Assembly: GCA_001687465.1 (NCBI GenBank)
Contig: LVLI01000172.1
Span: 248,001 to 312,000, forward strand
Reading direction: 5' to 3'
DNA: 64,000 bases
Source of the DNA: Halocafeteria seosinensis
Lineage: Eukaryota > Sar > Bigyra > Bicosoecida
The notes beneath the pieces were generated by a model. It saw nothing but the letters and a program-made list of their open reading frames with translations, searched no databases and was not told where the DNA came from. Positions within the stretch are counted from its first letter, which is position 1, and each line of letters starts with the position of its first letter. A program made the translations under genes and the position numbers. This document shows positions 1-11,592 of this stretch, in pieces.

Positions 1-3000
1 CATGACCAACAATGCTCTCATTTCATGTTGTATATGCGTTTTACACTTAAGTATATGAAACAGACGGATCGTTCACTTCTAGCCGTAGCATCTAATGCAA
101 GCATCACACCGCTAGCCTTTATACCTTGAAGAAAAATTCGTTTTCAAGGTTCATAGACCTGTTGTTGTTCCGCGCATTTCCAACCAAAAGGGCATAATAT
201 GCTGCCACCGGGTATACATGTCCATGCACTTCCTCCGGAGCAGCTACCGGCAGCAAACCAACTTCGGTCAAGTAACTTGCGCAAGGTGACTTCGTCAACA
301 TTCATTTGGTCCTGAAGTTCTCAAATCTGCTCCAATCGGTCAGCTGGATCTGCTTCAGATCCAGTGCATTATCTTCACTAAGCGCTTTGCGGAATAAAGA
401 CATGTTCTCTTCGTAGATGCTGGACCGGTTTCGGGTAGGGTTCACCCCTCACACAGCGTAGCGTAGTCTGTAGCAGACACGTCTTCCGGTAGGAGCAATA
501 ATAATACACTCGCAGAGTAGATCAATCCGAGTATTACTTGATCTGCGTACTTAAGTGTGCCTTTAGTAAAACTCAGCATACGTCTTCGTAGGAGTGTGCG
601 CAACACAGGACGTTAGAAATGTCTTCCGACGACAATGTATACTGTGTACTGTAATTCCCAACAGCAGTACCGTAGGTTTGCTTCTGAACAAGAGTCTTCT
701 AACGGAAAAGCTAAAATGATCATCGGATACGGGTTTTTGCCGGCATGCTGTTTTGGCATTGTTGCGTATATTGGCTCCAAACCCTGTCCGTGCAGTTTCT
801 TATGCATCGATTTTTGACGATCCCCAAAGCGCATGATACTACAGACGGTATGGGGAACATAGGCTACATAGCCGTGGATCTCTTTTATCCTTTTGCGTAT
901 ATACTGTCTCTAGAATTGGTGCCCAGGTCAGCGGTCTTTAGAATATTGAACGTGACCCGTGATTTTTCACTGAACTACGAAAAAGCGAAGACAGAACCCA
1001 ATAAACTTGTTGCTATTATTCGGTCGCAATAAAGCAATGAGACGGCATCGGGGAGGCCCCAGGACAAGACTTTATGTCAGATGGATGATGAAGGGATACC
1101 GAATGTTCCCGCGACAAAACATATACAATTGTACCATATGCACGAATTTTCCTGTCCAATATACAATTTCCGAGCACGACCAATTTTGGTGGCGTATGGG
1201 AACCATGCCGAGATTGGAATGATCGTTCCCATTGTCATACAGATCGCATTTCTTGTATATTCCTGTTTGGAAACATGTCTTTTCTTTGATTCTGAGCTGA
1301 TGGCGCTTTTGTCTGTGCCAGAAATGTTTACACTTCTTGCCAAGGCATCCTGAGAACCGTTCCGAACGCCCAGTAAAGTGAAGACCAAGGGAATGGTAGC
1401 TGGGTTCTGTACCCTTGGTGCTGGCAAGTCGGGATACTTACTTCGATTGGTGCAGTCCAATGCGAACAGGGACGAAATTTTTATTACATTTGCCATTCAT
1501 AGTGAAGATAGGCAACTGATGCTGCTTCCGTAACTTCCGTTCTGGGAGAAAATCCTCTACTGTTGTACCAATGGTTACCCTGAAGGTGTACAGGTGCGGC
1601 AAGAAGCAGGGTACAAGTTTGTACCAAACTGGAGGATCTTGATGGTGTAAACCTTCTGGTCCAGTCGGCAATTTTAGCTCATACATTGCTATATCTCCAC
1701 GCAAGAGAATAGCATCCGGAGCCGGTACGTTGCTAGTTGCCGGCTGCCGCATTCTCCTGAGGTGCTTTTGTGCCTTCTCATATGCTTCACCTTCAACAAG
1801 GCGTATCCCCCATGTCAAACCACACAGGGAGTGTTGGACTCAATTCCTCGATAGCGGGCGCTGAGGATATGATCAAAAGAAACTAACCACTGCCACCACT
1901 ACCTGAGATGAGACGACACCAACGCATATTAGAACTTGCTTGCAGCAACGGGGAGATTCCTCTATCCTCGTCTTCGTGACACCGTCTCGAATGCGAACGC
2001 AATGATACACCGTTGGCAGATTCTCGTCCCTATTGGACTCATAATAACCGATGTACCCATTGCAACAACTTTCCATCCACTGATACCTCTTGGCAGTGAT
2101 GAACTAAATCACATCGTTCAGTTCACAGTGAAGCTCAAAGCTGGCAGAGCATTTGCCAAACTTGTGGCACTAACCTGGTACAACGTGCCGTGTTTCTACG
2201 AGCCAAGGCAGGTTTCCCTGGAGTTACAGCTAAACTGTCACCAGACGGTGGTTAAATGGAGAAGAAGTAAAGGTTTTCATGTCCCGGAATTTTGTTTCAC
2301 GGACAGTGACACTTTTTGATTTTGTACTGATAGCAATGATGTCCCTGCCTCGCACATATCTCGAAGCGTTACGTTACAAATGCAACCTTTGTGGCACGTC
2401 GCACGATTGGCGTGGTCGGTGCGAGAGCTTCGAAGAAAACAATCTTTTCTTGTTCAGGCACACGACGTTAGTTTTGCTTGCTCTGAAGCTGTGTAGCTTA
2501 GTAGCGCCTCTCATGCTGTTGTTGGGGTATTGCACGCCCTTGTATTCCCAATCATACCGTCAGTTTGCTCTTATTCGGTCTGTATCCAGTGGTATTGGTT
2601 GTTATGAGGTGTTGTGAGGCTGGGGCTCCCTCGATGCTTTTGATCTCGATCTCGTACCTCTCTGCCTGTTAAGTTCGGATTTTCTGGTTGTGTATAGGTG
2701 TATAAACACTTAACGTAAGTATGGAATGTGTTCATTTTGTTTCACGTAGATTCTTAAGGATGCTAGAGGGTCTGGAAGTCTAGGTCGTGCTTGCCCCCTG
2801 TGAAGCTCGTACCCCAGGTCAATCTGAACCCCTGGACCGCCCCTGGTGGCCTCAGGGGGCCCCTTTTTTGTGGTTCCGAGGCTGTTTTGGATTTCAAATC
2901 AGAGATTTCTCGCGGTTGGAATCAACGCGGAAGTGTCCAGGGGGATCCACTGTGTCACGTTGCTTGTGGTCTGAGCACCGTTTTGGTGTCCCGAGCAGTA

Positions 3001-3085
3001 CGCACTAAGCGTTGCTGAAATCTCGAACTAGGTCCCTTTATTTTGCGAATGGATGCGAGCTGCAGAGTAGTGTAATCCGACGGAT
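1..3085. other. Region without a resolved gene
   Basis: No reading frame longer than about 140 codons is present on either strand, and I recognise no protein family. Several fragments of 60-140 codons look mildly protein-like, for example minus 1438-1818 and plus 1936-2319. When I tried to join the minus fragments across the good donor at 1441 (GTAAGT) and acceptors near 1351, the frame closed. I therefore cannot support a gene. The part from about 2650 probably carries the 5' untranslated region and promoter of the gene starting at 3086. It also holds a GC-rich imperfect hairpin at 2839-2860 followed by a run of T. This could be the edge of a multi-exon gene lying mostly outside the window, decayed sequence, or a noncoding RNA gene. 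Confidence 0.4.
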
Positions 3086-6000
3086 ATGACAGGTTCCAAG
3101 CAGCCTGATACTCTCAAGGGGGAGGCCAAAAGGTGAGGATTCCATGGAATTTTGATTAGCGTTGGCTAAAATTGTATTTTTTGCCTTCTGCAATACGGGT
3201 TTCTCAGTACCCTGCAATCATGGATCGAAAATCAGCGTGCTCGACTTCGCGACTGGCATCAGGGTGATGGCGAAGGTGGTGTGAGCGTAAGTTGACCGCT
3301 AACTTTACTTCTTTCTTCTTGGGTATTGTGGTCACTAAATGAAATCTTTCGGCGCATTTCCAGGGTGGAGATGATGCTCCATCGTTACTTGCTGCGGACG
3401 CTAGGGGTGTTGACAGTGGCTGGAGTGGGGAGGCTGCAGTAAAGACGTTAGCGAACTCTTACAGGTCGTCTGCTTCTTATCAGGAACATTTTGGAGAAGG
3501 CGTTACGGAGCTGGCTATGCTTCTTCGAAGAAAGACTACTGCTTTGCAAAAGCTAAAGCAGCTTGAGGTTTCGGCTATGGATTTCAACGGGAGAAAAACA
3601 GAAAGAGTGCCTGTGAAGAGGCCGGAGCCGCCCCGAAAGAAGACAAATTGGGACTTCCTCTTAGAAGAAGGGTGTTGGTTAGCAAATGACTTCCATGGAG
3701 AACGAGTTTGGAAGATTGTGAGTGCGAGAGAGCTAGCAAAGGATTGCAAGAGAGCGGTGAGACGCAGGAAGCAGCGTCCACGGTCTGCTAGAGTGAAAAG
3801 ATCAGCCGCTTCGACTTGCAGTTCTGAGGCAGGTACTAGCTCCTCCGGGCAAACTGCTGTACCATCGAAGCAGGGAGAACGTTCTCTATCGGATCTGGTT
3901 TCTCTTGGACGCTCTATCTGTTATGCAATATTTGGAAAATCTCAGTATTCTCACTTGTCACAGATCCAAAGCTTGCGACAGCAAGTGACTGAGGGTGAGA
4001 CCCTGTCTCAGAAAGTTCCTGCTTTCAATTGTTGTAGAAGTGCGTTTCTAGAAGTTCTCAATCGGTTACCATCTAACGTCCGTGGACTGTTACGTCCCTA
4101 CCAAGTGGCTGGCTTGTTTTGGTGGTGGAATATGGTTCACAATGATCTTGGGACTGTGTTCAATGACGAGCGGGGTTTAGGGAAGAAGGTTATGACTATA
4201 TGTGGGGCTTCCATGCTTCTGAATCATACCACTCGGAGAGCTGGCAACAGTAACTCGGGAACGGCATTGATATTGTGCGCAGACTCTTTAATCAGTAACT
4301 GGCATCGACAGCTTAGTTGCTGGGCACCCCAATTTAGTGTTACAACCACTTTAGGAAAGCGGATGAGAGAGTTTGATTTCGTTTTGACTTCTCCCCGAAG
4401 ACTACGAGAGTCTATAGGATATAGTGTTGCTGAAGATGTAAATGCGATGGACGGTAATTCAGGCTCAAAGAAATGTAGCTCCGTGCCTGAAGTGTTCCGC
4501 CAGTGGGAGATCATTGTGCTAGACATGACAATGTGTACATGGAAATCTGAAGATGTTACTCTCGGCTGGAGTACGATCCGAAGTGCTAGTGGAAGAGTTA
4601 AGGATGAATCTAAATACCAGAGTGAGCTGGTTCCGCCATGGAAATTCCTTTCCAATGTGCACTACCGACACCGAGTCTGCTTGTGCGACCGTTGGCCTTC
4701 CACCACTGTGGCTGGTCACATAATGAATTTTATACTGCCGCGCGCGGATTCTGCGGAAGAAACTGAAGAGAGCATCCAACGCTCTTTAGAACCATTTGTC
4801 CTCAGACGAAGGATATCTGATGACGGAATCGCTCCTCAGTTGCCACTGCCTTATACGCAGACGGTGCTTTGCTCCGCTTCTTCTCTTCAAAGGGCGAGCA
4901 CTGGAACGTTGCTCAGTCGTGTATCAAACGTTAAGCTTAGTCTTTCAGACGGCAATGCCTCAAACGCCGCAAAGTTCCAGAAGCTTTTCCAGTGGATGGC
5001 TGCTGCCCATGCTGTCGCTCAACACCCCTCCTTACTTTCTACTTACTACGACGAAGAGTCTCTTGCCGCTGGTAAGTTCTCTTCCGTCTTTGGAGGGATA
5101 AATGAGCGCGTGCTGCGTACACAGATACTTGACGTGACCTTGAGTCTATGCCCCGAGACCTTTATAAGCAGTCAATGGAACTCCCCCAAGGAAGAGATAC
5201 CATGTGGCTTCAGTACTCATGTAAAATCGCTGCGTTGCATCTTACTACAGCCGGATTGGGGCATTGCGACTCTTGCAAGGGAAGGACGTTACGCAGCTTG
5301 CGTTGAGCAGTTTGCGGATGTGCAGCACGCAATGGACTCTGCAAGTAAGGCGCGCTGTGCAGCTTTGAGCTCTCACGTTGCCAAACTCGCTAGGTCAGCG
5401 CGGCATTTCGAATGGATAGACAAAAGACCTAGTGAAGTGTTTGCAGCTGACATGTATGGAAAGAGTTTGTTGAGGCTTGACGGCCTCGTCAATTGTGAAT
5501 TCAGCCGTTTGAGTTTCGAAGGAGTACCTGCGTGGCAGATCCCCGGGCGCGAACGCCAACGCCCATACCCCCTGGTAAATCCGAGTCCAGCCGTGGTTGA
5601 CTACACAGGGTCCAGTGGCAAGTTTCGCGCACTACATAGCATCCTTTCAGAGGCTCGAAGCCATGGAGAAAAGGTCTTGCTCCTAACAAGTCTTCCGCAC
5701 CTAGCAACAATGACGAAACATTTTTTCTCTGCGTGTGGCATCTGCTCAACACTGCTCAATGAATCACGTGGAGATCAGTTGCTTCCTATGCTATCAGAGA
5801 CAGCGACATCCGAGTTCGATACCAGTAGTAGAGCTCGAGCCGGAATTTTAGCTGTACCTGGATACGGAGAGTCCAGTTGTGGCTCCGCTAACTTTGCTCC
5901 CCGTAATCATGCTGTGACTGCCCCGCTTGACGGAACTTCTCGATACGGAGACATACACTTTGGAGCGAATCTCCCCTGTAGTGTAACTGTAGTCGTTCTC

Positions 6001-9000
6001 TTAGATGTGTTTTTGATGCCCAGTGCGGCTAACACGCTGGCTAATATGCTGGACAAACTTTCAGCTGCAAAAACTATACGGATTATCCAACTGGCTACAC
6101 TAGGCACCATCGAAGAGGCTTGTCTTAATGTTTGGTCGGGCGCATCTTCAGACAATGCTATTGTGCAGGCGAGCGCTGGGGAGGGGCATCCAGGGTTGAA
6201 GGTACACACGGGAGATACCGGAGGCCTGCATTCGTTGCAATTGACTTATGCCGAACGAGAAGAAGAGAGTTTGTCAAATGACACTGCAAGTAATGAATAT
6301 CGAAAGGCGCTTGGTGATGCTACAGTTTCGCGGCGGGAAGCCCGACTTCGGGCGATTCAGAACATCACTAACGATACAGATAAATGGTCTATCAGTCCCG
6401 AACAGGATCGAAACAATGTTGTTAGTCATGGACTACTGGCATACACTAATGGCATAACTCCGTCATTGCTATCGTGTATTGATGTGGGGTCCCTAGTTGC
6501 TGGAAGAGTGTACGCACGCGGAGCTGAGGGCTCTTCCAATGCTGCGGAAGGACTGACATCGGCACTACAGTCCATCGTGTGGAATGGTAAAGGTGCCACT
6601 GTTGAGCAAAGCAGATTGTTCTTTGAAAACTGTTTGGTTGAGGCCTTTGTTCCCCCTGAGTACCGTGTTTCCTTACAAAGTGAGGAAGTGGGCGAGCTGC
6701 TCCAGCGCAGCATTGAGTCTCTTCAATGGGCTAGTGAGCAAACGTCTTTCCGGCTTCGGGGTGATTGCGACGACTTAAAGAAACGTCCTGCGCCGTGTCA
6801 GAGTGAACAGGAGTCACTTCCTCTTACCTATAGTGTCAGCCATAGCAGACTTGGCGGAGACACAGCGCTATTGAGTGCGGCCTCGCTTGCTCAACCTCCT
6901 CAAAATAGCTTAATAAGCTCCGCAGTGGACTCTTTTAGGATTAACGCTTTCCAGAAGAACGTTGTGGAAAAGCTGGCTTCCGTTGTAGAGGCCTTGTCGA
7001 TAATGCAGGACGAAGGAATTATCCACTTCAGTAGACTTTTTGGACCGCCTAATCCTGATGCCAAAGCTGTGCATTCGTCGTGCACTGTTGCGGATCCCTC
7101 TCGCGCCGATGCAGTTAGGAGAAAATGTGATGCTCTCCGGAAGCGAGTTGGCGTTTTCCAGCACGCTACTCGGCTGAAAGCAGGTCAACGTAACGCTCTG
7201 CCTGCGATTGGTAAGGGTTCCGGGGCGGCTCTTACCATGGTTCATAGCTTGTCGCAGTGTCATCGGATTCCTGCTGACGCTATAGCCGATTTGACGAGCT
7301 TGCAGAAGGAAACTTCTAGCGAGCAAATGGGTAAAGGCGCAGCCAATGGCTCTTCAATGGCATCGGCTCCATATGGTATTGCTGACGGCTGCAACTCAGA
7401 TTTTTCGGTTAGTAGAATGTGGTGCAGTCATCTCCTGGCTCCACCGGAGCCAGCTTCGAAAGTGCCGCGGAGGGTTGTACAAGCTATACAGACGAAGGAG
7501 CAGTACCTTCAAACCGCTAAACAAGCCTCTTTAAGCGTTATTACACGGTGTGTCAGTTTATCTTCAGCTAGCCAAATTGTCAGACGCGTTAGATCTGGAG
7601 GTCACCGTAGCGGACTTGGGATACCTCCTGAATCGAAACTTTCCTTTGTAATGAGGTCGTTAAGTGCCCTCGGAGGAATTTCATTTTCATCCCTGTTGTT
7701 CACACACGTCAGCCAGACCAAGATTGAATCTTCTAGCAGCTCGACAACGGCATACAATTCAAAAAAGTTACGATTGCTCCCCTCAGCGGTGAATCGCGCA
7801 TTGTTTCCGATTGGACTTGCATCGCAGTGTGCACAAGGGTGCAGTACAACAGCAGGGGCAGCGCCGTTGATTTGCGGTTCCCATGGGGCCAGCCGCGCAC
7901 TGGCTCGGGCCTACGCACTGTACTTCGTTTCCTCGGTAGATGAAAATCAACCATATGCCCTTCCAAGTGGTGTAAGAGAGGGCTGGGAACCATGGGAAGA
8001 TTACTTAATTCTTTCCTTGGTTCGCGACTTCGGATCAAATTGGGACTTCGTGAATACGGCCTTTCAGAACCACCCATTTGTGCGTACAGCTTCTGCAGAG
8101 GCTGCTTCTTCCCAGTTGAAGGTCGCTCAGCGCGTAGAACTCGGGTCAGGCCGAAGTGCAGGCTATGTGTCTACTGCTTTTGACCTGGGTAGGAATCGTT
8201 CAAGAGGAATGCATAATATTTATTACAGACATCGCCGTCTTGTGGCATCTCATCTCCCACATGGTCTATGGGGAATGTTGTCTAAGAGGGATGCATTTTT
8301 GACAACAACGGGCCGGGCCTACGAGATGTATCCTCCTGACTTGGAATCTTTAGGGAAGACTCCGAAGTATTACATAGACGAAGTCAATACCCCAAAAGAA
8401 AGATTCAGTGGATCAGTATTCTTCCGACCCTCTCCACTAACGCAACAGGTGATATCGTCTGCCGTTCGTACTTCCTTGGAATCCAGAATCGAAACACCGG
8501 AAGCAGTTCCCGAAGAAGCACTAGTGTCGTTCCGGACTAAGGCACACACACTAGCAGCCCAATGGGAAGAGGATGTGCAAAGAGCCAATGGACGAGGAGG
8601 CGACCAGAAGCGGTCAAGCCCATCTTGCATTTACGAAGAAATTATACGTCCTCACAACTACAGCGAGAAGATGAGGTCGCACAGGGAGCCTACACCATTT
8701 AAGCAAACGCCGTCTTCTGTCCATGCCGCTCGCAATAGCGCACGCAGTCGTGGTCAGCCCACCAGTGGGGCCAGCCGATCTGGCAGTGTTGCGAGCCAGA
8801 AGTACGCAGGGGGCTCAAGTTACTTGAATTCTCAGGTGGCCGCGGGCTCTCAGCTCCAAACCAGTACTCAACCTGCACGTGTTAACCTTAAACTGGGTCC
8901 AGACACTTCACATGGGTACGGTTCGGCGCAAAGTAGGCAAGCTCGGACTCCTCACGTTTCTCTTAACATTCCTGGTTCTGGGCCGACACCAAACCTATCT

Positions 9001-9549
9001 TCGATGAAGGATTCTTTTGCCGGTGCTTCGCATCCGGCGGCGTTTTCCGCCCCTTCTGTAACTGCTACTATTGACAATAACAGTTCATCAAGTGCGCTAG
9101 CGCCCAACGGGGTAGAAAAGAAAGTGAGCCGTAGTGGAAGCGGAGGTAGCGCAATTGCTTCTCGTAAACGAGCTGCTCCAGAGGCTTCCTCTCAACCCCC
9201 CGCCTCCTCCCCAGCAGGTGCTGTGAAGAAGCGTAAACAAAGTCGCTCGAAGAGTTCGAACCGAGGACGCACTGGGTCTAGAGACTCTGGTCAGTCTACA
9301 CGTGGATTTCCCGTAGGTGGTCCACAGCCGCCATTTACACCGACAGAAACTGTAACTGCCGCTCAGGAATCAGCGTCACAGTCAATGCCAAATGCTGGTG
9401 AGGACTACCAACAGTGGTTGGCCAATCTTCTGGAGGACAAAGATTTAGCACCAAAAATAATTGAGGCCTCTAACGATCCTACATTAGATGATGATGCTAA
9501 GGCCGCCCGGATCGAGCAAGTAGTGAAAGAGTACACTCAAAATCGATAG
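3086..9549 (+). CDS. EP400/Eaf1-like chromatin scaffold: HSA, degenerate SNF2 ATPase, SANT
   Basis: Predicted scaffold subunit of a NuA4/SWR1-type chromatin complex in the nucleus. Exons 3086-3132, 3208-3286 and 3364-9549 join in frame with 75- and 77-nt introns, giving about 2103 aa. Residues about 127-180 form an HSA domain (TNWDFLLEEGCWLANDF), the docking site for actin-related proteins in this family. Residues about 282-965 align with a SNF2 helicase: LRPYQVAGLFWWW, then GLGKK at the Walker A position, PFVLRRR, and the second lobe starting SGKFRALHSIL. Key motifs are lost: Walker A Thr is Lys, DEAH reads LDMT, and the motif VI arginines are absent. Residues about 1583-1667 are SANT/Myb-like (WEPWEDYLILSLVRDFGSNW). 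The C-terminal third is Ser/Pro-rich and basic, ending in a short conserved-looking helix. Family placement is firm on HSA plus SANT order; loss of ATPase activity is inferred. Confidence 0.85.
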
Positions 9550-9620
9550 AATAGGGATGTATATAAATATGTACATGACACTTTATATTGGTATATGGTG
9601 TGTTCGGTTCGCTTTTCCAA

Positions 9621-11206
9621 CTACTTTTTAGAAGCTTCTCGAGGGACAAAAGCTTGTATACCTGTAATTGCGCGCCCTAATATCAGCGCATGTATGTCGT
9701 GGGTTCCTTCGTATGTGTTAACGGCCTCAAGGTTCATTACGTGACGAATGATATGATATTCGTCACTAATACCATTACCCCCAAGCATATCCCTCGCTTC
9801 GCGGGCAATGCTCAGAGCTTTTCCGCAGTTGTTTCGCTTCATCATACTAATCATCTCCGGAGGGCACTTCTCACCGTACTCCGATTTCTTTCTAGCGACC
9901 TGGATAGCACCTAATTGTCCAACGCTGATATCTGTGAGCATATCCGCTAGTTTCTTTTGAACCAGCTGGTTTGCTGCCAAGGGCGCTCCAAACTGCTTCC
10001 GCCCTAGCGTGTAGTCACGAGCTGTCTCATAACAAAATTCTGCCGCACCCAGGGAGCCAAACGCAATACCAAGACGCGCTGAGTTCAAACATGAAAATGG
10101 CCCTCCGAGGCCTTTGGCACGGGGCAGCATAGCCGATTCAGGAACGCGAACATCGTCCATGAAAATCATACCTGTTTCACTCGCCCTCAAACTAAACTTC
10201 CCCTCTAGACGTGGTGTAGAAATTCCTGGCATCTCTCGTTCCAAAACGAAGCCTCGAACTTCCCCGTCTTCTGTGCGGGCCCAAACAATGAAGACGTCAG
10301 CAATAGGGCTGTTGGTAATCCAATTTTTGGAGCCGTTAATAATATAATCCCCATCCGGTTGCTTGATTGCACGGGTGCTCATTGAGCTGGGATCGGATCC
10401 ATGATCTGGTTCCGTAAGACCGAACGCTCCCACAAGTTCTCCTGTGGCCAGTTTAGGAAGATACTGTTCAGATAACAAAAAGAAGCAACCCTTGCTGTAA
10501 CAGGAGCAAAACATCTTACGCAAGTTTTGATGCTTACCTTTTCTTTCTGCTCTTCCGAGCCAAATTTGTATATCGGATGCATAACCAGAGACGACTGAAC
10601 ACTCATGGCAGATCTATAACTGCTATCCACCTGCACAGGAGATACAATGTCGTAAGATGTTCTCGTGTCTCTGCAGAGGCGGCATAGACTTACCCTTTCG
10701 ACTTCCTTGGCAATTAACCCGTATGCTACCATGGAGGTTCCAGCACAGCCGTAGCCTTCAATCGTGGAACCTAGTAGTCCTAGCTCTCCCAATTCCTTCA
10801 TGATTTCCCGATCAAAGTGCTCCTTGCGGTTAGCTTCCAGAATGCGGGGCATCAATTTCTCCGAGCAATACGACCGGGCAGTCTCCTGCAGATACAATGT
10901 CAGAGAAAAGAGACATAAGTTGTGACTACACTTCGGGTTCCAGGAGCCTTCTGACGTCATGTATGGAGCAAATAATAGCAGAGTACGTACCTGAACCATG
11001 ATTTCTTCATCTGTTAGCAAGTGTTTCGCCAACAGAGCGTCCTGATAGTCGAACCTGGGAGCCGAAGCATCATCGGCAGACCCTTCTTGATGACTGAGAG
11101 ACGTAGTAAATGGGCTATACAAGGCAATAGGAGGCCGGGAATGGACTCGAACAGTGTTCCGCGGGAGGAGCCCAGACACGGATTTAGGGACTAAGCGGCG
11201 CAACAT
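9621..11206 (-). CDS. GCDH: Glutaryl-CoA dehydrogenase, mitochondrial
   Basis: Flavoprotein that oxidatively decarboxylates glutaryl-CoA to crotonyl-CoA in lysine and tryptophan breakdown, in the mitochondrial matrix. Exons read on the minus strand are 11206-10991, 10885-10694, 10630-10538 and 10463-9621; introns are 105, 63 and 74 nt. The spliced product is 447 aa, close to the usual 430-440. The match to the family runs the whole length: [81 protein letters not shown] and [20 protein letters not shown]. The last contains the catalytic-base glutamate of the family (YEGTHD). The N-terminus is Arg/Ser-rich without acidic residues for the first 40, as in a mitochondrial presequence. The 3' end lies 71 bp from the convergent upstream gene, and the start faces the MRD1 gene across 386 bp. 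Confidence 0.96.
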
Positions 11207-11592
11207 GTTTGCTACTACCCCCTGAAACTATGTGAACACACAGAGTACAATGTTTTACTTGATGATCAAATATAATTTTTTTTATCATCATCTATACTGC
11301 TGGATAGTACCCGGGTAGGCCAAGTTATTCAACCACAATAATACAACAATCATTTCGTTGCGTTGAAGTTGCGCACATCAAATGGCACGACGCCGACGAC
11401 GGTGGTGGTGGCGGTGGTGTATATACGCACGGAACGTCAGTATTGAGACGGTGAAACGGAATGTGTAGATAGTGGATGTGGATGTAGACATCGCTTTCTG
11501 CTGTTTCTGTCTGAAGGGGAAGTTTGCTGTAACTTCAACGTGGGAGCTGACTCACTCCATTTTCCCAGTCAAGAAGGCGTATATAGGGCATA
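11207..11592. promoter_or_regulatory. Divergent promoter region between GCDH and MRD1
   Basis: This 386-bp gap separates two genes transcribed away from each other, so it must hold both promoters. It contains a GGTGGTGGTGGCGGTGGT-type triplet-rich stretch at about 11400-11420 and, just after it, a TATATA-like tract near 11420 on the MRD1 side. No other motif is clear. Confidence 0.5.

Noticed and set aside
1077-1818. Minus-strand two-exon gene across the donor at 1441
   Set aside because: The donor is good, but the acceptors within normal intron range either close the frame or require a 35-nt intron, and neither piece resembles a known family.
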